Source: Bordetella sp. BOR01 (GTDB taxonomy: Bacteria; Pseudomonadota; Gammaproteobacteria; Burkholderiales; Burkholderiaceae_B). Taken from it: a DNA stretch of 64,000 nt. Below, piece by piece: positions 34,891 to 43,426 of the stretch. The notes under the pieces are model-generated. The model had not been told where the DNA came from, made no database searches, and worked only from the letters and a program-made list of their open reading frames with translations. Location: positions 124,001 to 188,000 of the forward strand of contig NZ_JAHUWT010000006.1 in the NCBI RefSeq assembly GCF_019218885.1, in the 5' to 3' direction. How positions within the stretch are numbered: position 1 is the first letter of the stretch; each line of letters starts with the position of its first letter. Made by a program: the position numbers and the translations under genes.

Positions 34891-36393
34891 ATGCGTAGCC
34901 TCTGCCTCGCCCTGGCCGCGGCCGGCCTGCTTGCCAGCGCCGCCGCCACCGCGCAATCCACCATGCGTATCGGCCTGCAAGACGACCCCGACGTGCTCGA
35001 CCCGGCGCGCGCCCGCACCTTCGTGGGCCGCATCGTGTTCGCCTCGCTGTGCGACAAGCTGGTCGATATTTCGCCCGACCTGAAGTTCGTGCCACAGCTG
35101 GCCGAATCCTGGAAAACCAGCGACGACGGCATGACGCTGACGTTCACCTTGCGCGAAGGCGCCTTCTACCACGACGGCACGCCCATCGACGCGGCCTCGG
35201 TCAAGGCCAACCTGGACCGCGCCATGACGCTGCCCGACAGCAACCGCAAAAGCGAACTGGTCTCGGTGGCAAGCGTGGATGCGCCCGACGCGCGCACCGT
35301 GGTGCTGCACCTGAAAGAACCCGACGCCTCGCTGCTGTCGCAGTTGTCCGACCGCGCCGGCATGATGCTGTCGCCGGCCACCTTCGACAAAGACCCAGGC
35401 CGCACGCCGGTATGCTCCGGCCCGTACAAGTTCAAAGAACGCGTGCAGAACGACCGCATCGTACTGGAACGCTTCGACAAGTATTGGGACAAGGCCGACT
35501 ACCATTTCGACCAGGTCGTCTTCACGCCCATGCCCGACACCACGGTGCGGCTGAACAACCTGCGTTCGGGCGGGCTGGACATCATCGAGCGCGTGGCGCC
35601 CAGCGACGTCAAGACGGTGAAAGAAGATCCCAACCTGACGCTGGCGCCCGTCACCGGCCTGGGCTACCAGGCCATCTCGGTCAACATCGCCAACGGCGCG
35701 CGCGCCGACAACCCGCTGGCCAAAGACAAGCGGGTACGCCAGGCGCTGGACCTGGCCATCGACCGCGACGTGATCAACCAGGTGGTGGGCGAAGGCATGT
35801 TCCAGCCGGCCCACCAGCCCTTCCCGCCAGCCAGCTTTGCGTATGACAAGCGCTTCGAGCGCGCCGGCCGCGACCCGAAGAAGGCACGGGAACTGCTGAA
35901 GCAGGCGGGCCACGACCGCGTGAAGTTCGAGCTGACCTTCGGCAATAACACCACCATGCAGCAAGTATTCGAGCTGGTGCAGGCCATGGGCGCGGAGGCC
36001 GGATTCGATATCTCGCTGCGGCCCCTGGAATTCGCCTCGCTGCAATCGGCGCTGCCGCGCGGCGACTTCCAGGTCGGGCAGACGGGCTGGTCGGGCCGCG
36101 TGGACCCCAGCGGCAATATCTTCCAGTACATCACCTGCCAAGGCAGCCTGAATGACGGCAAGTATTGCGATGCCGGCATGGACAAGCTGCTGAACGAAGC
36201 GCGCAGCGTGGCCGACGAGGCCAAGCGCCGCGACCTGTACTCGCAGGCCATGCAGAAAATGCAGGAAGACGATCCGCGCATCTACTTGTTCTACCTGCCC
36301 TGGATCTTCGGCACCCAGGCCAAGGTGCAAGGCTTCGTGCCCTACCCCGACGGCCTGATCCGCCTGAAGGGCGTGACGGTGGCCAAGCAATGA
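34891..36393 (+). CDS. Solute-binding protein of an ABC transporter (SBP_bac_5, peptide/glutathione-like)
   Basis: 500 residues. A signal peptide (about 1-22, ending ATAQ) is followed by a family 5 extracellular solute-binding fold: DDPDVLDPARARTFVG, LKFVPQLAESWKTSDDGMTLTFTLREGAFYHDGTPIDA and RVRQALDLAIDRDVINQ. It typically binds peptides, opines or glutathione. No permease or ATPase genes adjoin; instead its stop overlaps the start of a gamma-glutamyltransferase (ATGA at 36390), hinting that the ligand is a gamma-glutamyl compound. Confidence 0.93.
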   Translation: MRSLCLALAAAGLLASAAATAQSTMRIGLQDDPDVLDPARARTFVGRIVFASLCDKLVDISPDLKFVPQLAESWKTSDDGMTLTFTLREGAFYHDGTPIDAASVKANLDRAMTLPDSNRKSELVSVASVDAPDARTVVLHLKEPDASLLSQLSDRAGMMLSPATFDKDPGRTPVCSGPYKFKERVQNDRIVLERFDKYWDKADYHFDQVVFTPMPDTTVRLNNLRSGGLDIIERVAPSDVKTVKEDPNLTLAPVTGLGYQAISVNIANGARADNPLAKDKRVRQALDLAIDRDVINQVVGEGMFQPAHQPFPPASFAYDKRFERAGRDPKKARELLKQAGHDRVKFELTFGNNTTMQQVFELVQAMGAEAGFDISLRPLEFASLQSALPRGDFQVGQTGWSGRVDPSGNIFQYITCQGSLNDGKYCDAGMDKLLNEARSVADEAKRRDLYSQAMQKMQEDDPRIYLFYLPWIFGTQAKVQGFVPYPDGLIRLKGVTVAKQ

Positions 36394-38213
36394 GCATCGA
36401 TTCCGGATACCGCATGTTCACCACCCGGCCCGAGATCCTGGGCACTTTCGGGGTGGTGACCTCGACGCACTGGCTGGCCAGCAGCGCCGGCATGTCGCTG
36501 CTGGAACGCGGCGGCAACGCCTTCGACGCCGCCGTGGCGGCGGGCTTCGTGCTGCAAGTGGTAGAGCCGCACCTGGTGGGTCCGGCCGGCGAAGTGCCGG
36601 TGGTGTTCCACTCGGTGCGCACCGGCCGCACCGAAGTCTTGTGCGGACAAGGCCCCACGCCGGCCGGCGCCACGCTGGAACACTACCGGTCGCTGGGCCT
36701 TGCCCTGATTCCGGGCAACGGCCTGCTGCCGGCGGTGATCCCCGGCGCCTTCGATGCCTGGATGCTGCTGCTGCGCGACCACGGCACCCTGCGCGTGCGC
36801 GACGTGCTGGAACCGGCCATTTATTATGCCGACCATGGCCACGCGCTGATGCCGCGCATCGCCAACACCATCGCCGGCCTGCAAGACTTCTTCAGCACGC
36901 ACTGGCCCACCACGGCGCAGGTGTACCTGCCGGGTGGCGCGCCGCCGCAAGCCCGCAAGCTGTTTCGCAACCCGGCGCTGGCCGAGACCTGGCGCCGCGT
37001 GCTGCGCGAGGCCGAGGCCGTGGGCGGCGACCGCGAACGCCAGATCGACGCCGCGCGCGATGCCTTCTACCGGGGCTTCGTGGCGCAAGCCATCGACCAG
37101 TACGCGCGCAACACCGAAGTCATGGACGAAAGCGGCACGCCGCACCGCGGCGTGCTCACCGCGCAAGACATGGCGGGCTGGTCGGCCACCTACGACACGC
37201 CGGCCACCTACGATTACCACGGCTATACCGTGGCCAAGGCGGGCGCCTGGAGTCAGGGGCCCGTGTTCCTGCAAACCCTGGCGCTGCTCAAGGGCCTGGA
37301 CTTGCAACAGCCCGGGCCGAACGGCGCCGAGTTCGTGCACCGCATCACCGAGGCCATGAAACTGGCCTTCGCCGACCGCGAGGCCTATTACGGCGACCCG
37401 TCGTTTGTGCGCGTGCCGCTGGAACACCTGCTGTCGGATGCCTACAACGACGAACGCCGCGCCCTGATCGACCAGCTGGCCTCGCACGAACTGCGGCCCG
37501 GCCGCGTACCGGGCTTCGACGCGCAAGTCGACCGGGTCATGGATGTGCTGGCACGCCTGTCCAAGGTGACGCCGGTGGGCTCGCCCAGCAGCGAACCCAC
37601 GCTGGCCGACATGCGCGCCTCGGCCAAGCGCGGCGACACCACGCACGTGGACGTGATCGACCGCTGGGGCAATATGGTGTCGGCCACGCCCTCGGGAGGC
37701 TGGCTGCAGTCTTCGCCGGTAATACCCGGACTGGGCTTCCCGCTGAACACGCGCGCGCAGATGTTCTGGCTGGAACCCGGCCTGCCCTGCACCCTGGCAC
37801 CGGGCAAGCGCCCCCGCACCACGCTGACGCCGTCGCTGGCGCTGCGCGACGGACAGCCCTACATGGTGTTCGGTACGCCTGGCGGCGACCAGCAGGAACA
37901 GTGGCAGTTGTTGCTGTTCCTGCGCCACGTGCACCACGGGCTGAACCTGCAGGAAGCCATCGACCAGCCCATGTCGCACACCATGCACTTCCCGTCGTCG
38001 TTCTACCCGCGCGACCGCAAGCCGGGGCACTTGGCGGTGGAAACCTCGTTCGGCCCCGAAGTCATCGCCGACCTGCGCGCGCGCGGCCACGTGATCGAGG
38101 AAGAACCGGAATGGTCCACCGGCCGTCTGACCGCCGCCTCGCGCGATGCCGACGGACTGCTGCACGCGGCAGCCACGCCCAGGCTGATGCAGGCGTATGC
38201 GGTGGGAAGGTAG
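36390..38213 (+). CDS. Gamma-glutamyltransferase family protein
   Basis: 607 residues from ATG overlapping the previous stop by 4 bases. The proenzyme layout is present: N-terminal VTSTHWLASSAGMSLLERGGNAFDAAVAAGFVL, and the autoprocessing threonine in RGDTTHVDVIDRWGNMVSATPSGG at about residue 416 (split here as two motifs, RGDTTHVDV and WGNMVSATPSGG). No signal peptide is evident, unlike periplasmic GGT, so it is likely cytosolic and acts on the imported ligand of the coupled binding protein. It could be a gamma-glutamyl hydrolase or a cephalosporin-acylase-like enzyme. Confidence 0.92.
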   Translation: MSIDSGYRMFTTRPEILGTFGVVTSTHWLASSAGMSLLERGGNAFDAAVAAGFVLQVVEPHLVGPAGEVPVVFHSVRTGRTEVLCGQGPTPAGATLEHYRSLGLALIPGNGLLPAVIPGAFDAWMLLLRDHGTLRVRDVLEPAIYYADHGHALMPRIANTIAGLQDFFSTHWPTTAQVYLPGGAPPQARKLFRNPALAETWRRVLREAEAVGGDRERQIDAARDAFYRGFVAQAIDQYARNTEVMDESGTPHRGVLTAQDMAGWSATYDTPATYDYHGYTVAKAGAWSQGPVFLQTLALLKGLDLQQPGPNGAEFVHRITEAMKLAFADREAYYGDPSFVRVPLEHLLSDAYNDERRALIDQLASHELRPGRVPGFDAQVDRVMDVLARLSKVTPVGSPSSEPTLADMRASAKRGDTTHVDVIDRWGNMVSATPSGGWLQSSPVIPGLGFPLNTRAQMFWLEPGLPCTLAPGKRPRTTLTPSLALRDGQPYMVFGTPGGDQQEQWQLLLFLRHVHHGLNLQEAIDQPMSHTMHFPSSFYPRDRKPGHLAVETSFGPEVIADLRARGHVIEEEPEWSTGRLTAASRDADGLLHAAATPRLMQAYAVGR

Positions 38214-38246
38214 GTTTTGGACTCCAGGTGCGCTTGTGCCCAGTAC

Positions 38247-38259
38247 GGCGTCAGACACC
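38247..38259. repeat. GGYGTCAGRCACC-type repeat, second copy
   Basis: GGCGTCAGACACC, differing from 26565-26577 (GGTGTCAGGCACC) at two purine/pyrimidine transitions. It sits inside a GTACGG/CCGTAC dyad (38243-38263) after the gamma-glutamyltransferase gene. The recurrence at two gene ends suggests a dispersed intergenic element tied to transcription termination. Confidence 0.5.
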
Positions 38260-38273
38260 GTACGCTTGAGACA

Positions 38274-38291
38274 GCCGCTGCACACAGCGGC
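38274..38291. terminator. Hairpin after the gamma-glutamyltransferase gene
   Basis: GCCGCTG (38274-38280) and CAGCGGC (38285-38291) form a perfect 7-base stem with a CACA loop, about 60 bases after the gene end. There is no T-run. With the dyad at 38243-38263 it makes a two-hairpin region fitting transcription end. Confidence 0.45.
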
Positions 38292-38373
38292 CACGCCGCC
38301 GGCCTGATCAGATGCATATCCACATGAATATCAGATACGTGCGCGCATTCCCGCCCCCCGAGGAGAACCATCC

Positions 38374-38844
38374 ATGTTCCCTGCTACCCGAGAATCGGCC
38401 GTCGATATCGTCCGCGTGGTGCACGCCGATGATGCGCTGGTGGAGGCCTACGCACGCCTGCTGCCCCAACTGTCGCGCACGGCGTCTGCCTTGACGCTGG
38501 CTGATCTGCAGGCCATCGTCGATGCTCCCGGCACCGATGTATTCATTGCGATTGCCAAGGCACGCCAACGCATCGTGGGCACGCTGACACTGGTGCACTT
38601 TCGCATCCCCACCGGCATACGCGCCTGGATCGAGGATGTCGTCGTCGACCGCGCCGCCCGCGGCCTGGGCGCAGGCGCGGCCCTGACTCGCGCGGCCATC
38701 GCGCACAGCCGCGAACTGGGCGCCAAGACGCTGGACCTGACGTCCAACCCCAGCCGCCAGGCGGCACACCGCCTGTACGAGTCGTGCGGATTCGCGTTGC
38801 GCGACACACGCGTCTACCGCCACCAAGCCCAAGCCCCCCAATAA
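38374..38844 (+). CDS. GNAT family N-acetyltransferase
   Basis: 156 residues from an ATG with GAGGAG about 10 bases upstream. GNAT fold: VDIVRVVHADDALVEAYARLLPQLS, strand IVGTLTLVHF, acetyl-CoA motif VVDRAARGLGAGAALTRAAI (about 88-107), and C-terminal SNPSRQAAHRLYESCGFALRDTRVYR. The acceptor is unknown. It is a single gene followed by a strong terminator. Confidence 0.9.
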   Translation: MFPATRESAVDIVRVVHADDALVEAYARLLPQLSRTASALTLADLQAIVDAPGTDVFIAIAKARQRIVGTLTLVHFRIPTGIRAWIEDVVVDRAARGLGAGAALTRAAIAHSRELGAKTLDLTSNPSRQAAHRLYESCGFALRDTRVYRHQAQAPQ

Positions 38845-38867
38845 CCCATCGCATGCCCTCCCCGAAT

Positions 38868-38902
38868 GGCCCTCGACGCCGCGCAGGGCGGCGTCGAGGG
38901 CC
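38868..38902. terminator. Strong intrinsic terminator between convergent genes
   Basis: A perfect 15-base inverted repeat (GGCCCTCGACGCCGC at 38868-38882 with its complement at 38888-38902) has a GCAGG loop and is followed within 15 bases by a T-rich stretch (38914-38926). It ends the acetyltransferase transcript; the GntR gene arrives from the other side. The gene-free stretch from 38903 to 39051 shows nothing else. Confidence 0.85.
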
Positions 38903-39051
38903 GGCCCGGCACGATTTTCTTCTTCTCAAGCGCTGCGGCCCAAAACGCAAGAACCCAACCGTTCGCAACGACGCAGCGAGCCCAATTCAATGCAAGTCTG
39001 CGCGGGATGGCGTGAACGCCAGAAGAACAGACCCCGGACACGAGCCTCAAC

Positions 39052-39756
39052 CTACCCCCGCCGCACATAATCCGGATACCGCTCGCAGATCTCATCGACC
39101 TGGCTCAAGGTTCCCGACAAGTGCTCCCGCAGCGCCTCTTGCGCCCCCGCGGCATCCTGCCGTGCAATCGCATCCACAATGCGCTGGTGATCGCGCAGGA
39201 TCCGATCCGCCTTGCCGGCTTCCGGCAAATGCAGCCGCCGCAACCGGTCCACATGCCCGCTGTACCGCTGCTCCAGTTCCCACAGCCCCGCGACCCCGGC
39301 GGCCTGGTGCATTTCGCGATGAAACGCCCGGTCGGCATCCAGGAAGCCCTGGTAGCGGTCGGCGCCGCGATTGGCGCGCTGCATGTCGATATGCGCGCGC
39401 AGGCGCTCGACCAGGGCCGGGTCGTCGCGCTCGGCCAGCACGCGCACGATTTCCAGTTCCAGCGAACGGCGCAGGAAATGCGCCTGGCGCGCCGCGGCAA
39501 TATCGATGCGGCTGACCGCGGTGGTGTGCTGGGGGTAGATATCCACCAGGCCCTCGTCGCGCAACTGGCTCAATGCATCGCGGATCGGGGTCTGGCTCAG
39601 CCCGAAGGCCTCGGCCAGTTCGCCGCGCGCCAGGGGCGCACCGGGCTGCAATTCCAGCGACACGATCAGTTCGCGCAATTTTTCGAAGACCTGCGGCGCG
39701 GCATGGCGCGAGCGGTCCAGGCGCAGGTCGGCAGGCAGGGCTGGCAGCGATGACAT
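39052..39756 (-). CDS. GntR family transcriptional regulator (FadR/FCD type)
   Basis: 234 residues from the ATG at 39756. The N-terminal winged helix (QVFEKLRELIVSLELQPGAPLARGELAEAFGLSQ, split as two stretches at about 21-54) contains the SQTPIRDALSQLRDEGLV recognition region. The C-terminal FCD domain has metal or ligand-type residues in DRAFHREMHQAAG and DHQRIVDAIARQD. It is divergent from the dehydratase operon at 39862, with a perfect palindrome between them. It probably represses that operon until a sugar acid or related ligand binds. Confidence 0.92.
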   Translation of the reverse strand: MSSLPALPADLRLDRSRHAAPQVFEKLRELIVSLELQPGAPLARGELAEAFGLSQTPIRDALSQLRDEGLVDIYPQHTTAVSRIDIAAARQAHFLRRSLELEIVRVLAERDDPALVERLRAHIDMQRANRGADRYQGFLDADRAFHREMHQAAGVAGLWELEQRYSGHVDRLRRLHLPEAGKADRILRDHQRIVDAIARQDAAGAQEALREHLSGTLSQVDEICERYPDYVRRG

Positions 39757-39813
39757 AGGCGGTTTGGCAACAGGGATGAAGGCGATTGTACCGGCCGGCC
39801 TGGTCATTGACGT

Positions 39814-39827
39814 ACTAATATATTAGT
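39814..39827. promoter_or_regulatory. Perfect 14-base palindrome, likely GntR operator
   Basis: ACTAATATATTAGT is an exact dyad between the divergent GntR gene and the dehydratase gene, 34 bases before the latter's start. It overlaps AT-rich promoter-like DNA. FadR-type regulators bind short palindromes in such positions. Its core CTAATA/TATTAG also occurs, with a 5-base spacer, at 257-273. Confidence 0.75.
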
Positions 39828-39861
39828 GTTTTAATTTTGCAACCCTTATTCGGATAGCCTG

Positions 39862-41595
39862 ATGCCCCGCTCTTACGACGACCTGCGCAGCGCCCGCTGG
39901 ATGGCGCACGACGACCTGCGTTCCTTCGGCCACCGCTCGCGCATGATGCAAATGGGCTATGGCCCGCAAGACTGGGCCGGCCGCCCGGTCATTGCCATCA
40001 TCAATACCTGGTCCGACCTGAACCCTTGCCACAGCCACTTCAAGCAACGGGTGGACGACGTCAAGCGGGGCGTGCTGCAGGCCGGCGGCTTTCCGGTGGA
40101 ACTGCCCGCCATCTCGGTGTCGGAATCCTTCGTCAAGCCCACCACCATGCTCTATCGCAACTTCCTGGCTATGGAAACCGAAGAGCTGCTGCGCAGCCAT
40201 CCGGTAGATGGCGCAGTGCTCATGGGCGGCTGCGACAAGACCACGCCGGGCCTGATCATGGGCGCCATCAGCGCCAACCTGCCCTGTATCTACCTGCCCG
40301 CCGGCCCCATGCTGCGCGGCAACTGGAAAGGCAAGGTGCTGGGCTCGGGCTCCGACGCCTGGAAGCTGTGGGACGAGCGCCGTGCCGGCAACATCACCAA
40401 GCAGGACTGGGCCGAAGTCGAAGGCGGCATCGCCCGCAGCTACGGCACCTGCATGACCATGGGCACGGCCAGCACCATGACTGCCATCGCCGAATCCATC
40501 GGCCTGACGCTGCCCGGCGCATCGTCGATTCCGGCAGCCGACGTCAACCACATGCGCATGTCGGCCGAATGCGGGCGCCGCGCGGTCGAGATGGTGTGGG
40601 AAGACCAGACGCCGCAAAAGATACTGACGCAGGCCTCGTTCATGAACGCCATCAATGTGGCCATGGCCATGGGCTGTTCCACCAATGCCATCGTGCACCT
40701 GGTAGCCATGTCGCGCCGCGCCGGGTGCGCCGTGGGGCTGGAAGACTTCGACGCGGCCAGCCGCAAGGTGCCGGTCATTGCCAATATCCGGCCCAGCGGC
40801 GACACCTACCTGATGGAAGACTTCTATTACGCCGGCGGCCTGCCCGGCCTGATGTCGCGCCTGGCCGATGCCCACCTGGACCTGTCGGCGCACACGGTCA
40901 CGGGCCGCAGCCTGGGCGAGAACATCGCGGGCGCCGAGGTCTACAACGACGACGTGATCCGCCCGCTGGACCAGGCTATCTACCAGGAAGGCGCGCTGGC
41001 CGTACTGAAAGGCAACCTGGCGCCCGATGGCTGCGTGATCAAGCCCAGCGCCTGCGCGCCGCGCTATCTGCAGCACACCGGCCCGGCGCTGGTATTCGAC
41101 GACTACCCCAGCATGAAAGCGGCGGTCGAAGACGAAAACCTGGATGTCAGCGCCGACCACATACTGATCCTGCGCAATGCCGGCCCGCAAGGCGGCCCGG
41201 GCATGCCCGAATGGGGCATGCTGCCCATTCCGGTCAAGCTGGTGAAAGCAGGCGTGCGCGACATGCTGCGCCTGTCCGATGCCCGCATGAGCGGCACCAG
41301 CTACGGCGCCTGCATCCTGCACGCGGCACCCGAGGCCTATGTGGGCGGCCCGCTGGCGCTGGTGCGCACGGGCGATCTCATCACCGTGGACGTGCCCGGC
41401 CGCGGCATCCACCTGAACATCAGCGACGCGGAGCTGGCCGCGCGCCGCGCCGCCTGGACCCCACCGCCCAGGCGCTACGAACGCGGCTACGGCTGGATGT
41501 ACGCCCAGCACATTCTGCAGGCCAACGACGGCTGCGACTTCGACTTCCTGGAAACCGGCTTCGGCGCGCCCGTGGCCGAGCCCGACATTTTCTGA
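39862..41595 (+). CDS. IlvD/Edd family dehydratase (sugar-acid dehydratase-like)
   Basis: 577 residues, full family length. Iron-sulfur cysteines and motifs are visible: NTWSDLNPCHSHF (about 53-65), MGGCDKTTPG (about 123-132) and SYGTCMTMGTASTM (about 193-206), plus the C-terminal LSDARMSG-type motif. Members dehydrate dihydroxy acids or sugar acids to 2-keto-3-deoxy acids. With the downstream RraA-like aldolase and Bug receptor, a sugar-acid or aldonate route fits better than branched-chain amino acid synthesis. First gene of a GntR-controlled operon. Confidence 0.92.
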   Translation: MPRSYDDLRSARWMAHDDLRSFGHRSRMMQMGYGPQDWAGRPVIAIINTWSDLNPCHSHFKQRVDDVKRGVLQAGGFPVELPAISVSESFVKPTTMLYRNFLAMETEELLRSHPVDGAVLMGGCDKTTPGLIMGAISANLPCIYLPAGPMLRGNWKGKVLGSGSDAWKLWDERRAGNITKQDWAEVEGGIARSYGTCMTMGTASTMTAIAESIGLTLPGASSIPAADVNHMRMSAECGRRAVEMVWEDQTPQKILTQASFMNAINVAMAMGCSTNAIVHLVAMSRRAGCAVGLEDFDAASRKVPVIANIRPSGDTYLMEDFYYAGGLPGLMSRLADAHLDLSAHTVTGRSLGENIAGAEVYNDDVIRPLDQAIYQEGALAVLKGNLAPDGCVIKPSACAPRYLQHTGPALVFDDYPSMKAAVEDENLDVSADHILILRNAGPQGGPGMPEWGMLPIPVKLVKAGVRDMLRLSDARMSGTSYGACILHAAPEAYVGGPLALVRTGDLITVDVPGRGIHLNISDAELAARRAAWTPPPRRYERGYGWMYAQHILQANDGCDFDFLETGFGAPVAEPDIF

Positions 41596-41642
41596 CTGCG
41601 GCCCCTGCCCCGCCTCTACCCGGATTTGATCCCGAGATCGCC

Positions 41643-42362
41643 ATGACCACCCTTTCCGACACCACCCGCGCCCGCCTGGCCGCGGTCAGCACCGCCACGC
41701 TTTGCACCGCGCTGTTCAAGCGCGGCCTGCGCAACCAATTCATCCAGGACGTGCGCCCGCTGAACCCCAGCCTGCCCAACATGGTGGGCCCGGCCTACAC
41801 GCTGCGCTACATACCCGCGCGCGAAGACCTGAACACCATCCAGGTATTCGAAGACCCGAAGCACCCGCAACGCGTGGCCATCGAGTCCTGCCCCGAAGGC
41901 GCCGTGCTGGTCATGGACAGCCGCAAGGACGCGCGCGCCGCCTCGGCCGGCTCCATCCTGGTGACACGCCTGATGAAGCGCGGCGTAGCCGGCGTGGTCA
42001 CCGACGGCGGCTTCCGAGATTCGCCCGAGATCGCCCGCCTGGGCATCCCCGCCTATCACCAGCGGCCCTCGGCGCCCACCAACCTGACGCTGCACCAGGC
42101 CCTGGACCTGAACGTGCCTATCGGCTGCGGCGACGTGGCGGTGTTTCCGGGCGACATCATGGTGGGCGATGGCGAAGGCGTGGTGGTGATCCCCGCCCAG
42201 ATCGCCGACGAACTGGCGCGCGAGGCCGAGGAAATGACCGCGTTCGAGGACTTCGTCACCAGCGAAGTCCTGGCTGGCCGCAGCATCGCCGGCCTGTATC
42301 CGCCCACCGACCCCGCCACGCGCGAACGCTATGCCGCGTGGCGCACGCAGCACGGGCGCTGA
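41643..42362 (+). CDS. RraA-like family protein (HMG/CHA-type class II aldolase)
   Basis: 239 residues from the ATG at 41643. The RraA/4-hydroxy-4-methyl-2-oxoglutarate aldolase fold is marked by VGPAYTLRYIPAREDL, VVTDGGFRDSPEIARLGIP (catalytic Arg-Asp, about 120-138) and FPGDIMVGDGEGVVVIP. Retention of the TDGxxRD residues suggests a true pyruvate aldolase or oxaloacetate decarboxylase rather than the RNase E inhibitor RraA. It would split the keto acid formed by the dehydratase. 47 bases downstream of the dehydratase gene. Confidence 0.88.
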   Translation: MTTLSDTTRARLAAVSTATLCTALFKRGLRNQFIQDVRPLNPSLPNMVGPAYTLRYIPAREDLNTIQVFEDPKHPQRVAIESCPEGAVLVMDSRKDARAASAGSILVTRLMKRGVAGVVTDGGFRDSPEIARLGIPAYHQRPSAPTNLTLHQALDLNVPIGCGDVAVFPGDIMVGDGEGVVVIPAQIADELAREAEEMTAFEDFVTSEVLAGRSIAGLYPPTDPATRERYAAWRTQHGR

Positions 42363-42409
42363 AGGCCAGGCCGCCAGCTCCCCCACAACAACCCACAAAG
42401 GAGACAACC

Positions 42410-43399
42410 ATGAACCCGATCCGACGGCGCCACCTGGCGCTGACCTTCGCCGCGGCCACGCTGGCCGCCTGCGGCCTGCCCGCCCAGGCAGCCGGCTGGC
42501 CCACCGACAAGCCCATTTCCTACGTGGTGCCCTTTACCGTGGGCGGATCCACCGATGTGGTGGGCCGCCTGCTGGCGCAGAAGCTGGGCGAACGGCTGAA
42601 ACAGAGCGTCGTAGTGGAAAACAAGCCTGGCGCGGCCGGCGCCATCGGCGCCACCTATGTGGCCAAGGCGCCCGCCGACGGCTACACGCTGTTTGGCGGC
42701 ACTATCAGCACGCATGCCATCAATGCCAGCCTGTACAAGAACCTGCGCTACGACCCGGTCAAGGATTTTGAACCCGTGTCGCTGGTAGCCACGCTGCCCA
42801 ATGTGCTGCTGGTCGATCCCAACCTGGGCGTGAACTCGGTGGCCGACCTGATCGCCCTGCTCAAGCGAGATCCGGCCAAGCGCACGTTCGCATCGTCCGG
42901 GCCGGGCACGTCCACGCACCTGGCGGGCGAGCTGTTCGCCGACACCATCGACGTACCGCTGACGCACGTGCCGTACAAGGGCACGCCGCCCGCCATGGTG
43001 GATGTGTCCTCGGGCGCGGTAACCTTCATGTTCGACCAGATGACAGCCGCCCTGCCGCTGCTGCAAAACGGCAAGCTGAAGCTGCTGGCCGTGACCACGC
43101 CCAAGCGCATCGCGCTGTCGCCCGATACCCCCACCATGGAAGAAGCCGGCGTGCCGGGCTTCCAGATGGCATCCTGGCAGGCCGTGTACGCCCCCAAGGG
43201 CACGCCCAAGCCCATCGTCGATCGCCTGTCCCAGGAAATCGCCGCAATCCTGAAAGAGCCCGATGTGCAGGAAAAGCTCGGCAAGACCATGGGGATGGAG
43301 CTGGTGGGCAGCAGCCCCGAGGCCCTGCGAGACCTGATGGCCGCGGAAATTCCGCGTTGGGCGGAAGTGGTGCAGAAATCGGGCGCCAGCGTCGATTGA
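42410..43399 (+). CDS. Bug family (TctC) solute receptor
   Basis: 329 residues from an ATG with AAAGGAGA 5 bases upstream. A signal peptide (about 1-27; a Cys at about 22 in TLAACGLPAQA might be a lipid site) precedes WPTDKPISYVVPFTVGGSTD, VVENKPGAAGA and PADGYTLFGG. It closes the dehydratase/aldolase operon and likely binds that pathway's sugar-acid substrate in the periplasm. No membrane carrier genes lie nearby. Confidence 0.93.
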   Translation: MNPIRRRHLALTFAAATLAACGLPAQAAGWPTDKPISYVVPFTVGGSTDVVGRLLAQKLGERLKQSVVVENKPGAAGAIGATYVAKAPADGYTLFGGTISTHAINASLYKNLRYDPVKDFEPVSLVATLPNVLLVDPNLGVNSVADLIALLKRDPAKRTFASSGPGTSTHLAGELFADTIDVPLTHVPYKGTPPAMVDVSSGAVTFMFDQMTAALPLLQNGKLKLLAVTTPKRIALSPDTPTMEEAGVPGFQMASWQAVYAPKGTPKPIVDRLSQEIAAILKEPDVQEKLGKTMGMELVGSSPEALRDLMAAEIPRWAEVVQKSGASVD

Positions 43400-43426
43400 G
43401 CAGCTTGCCCGACCCGCACCACTTCC

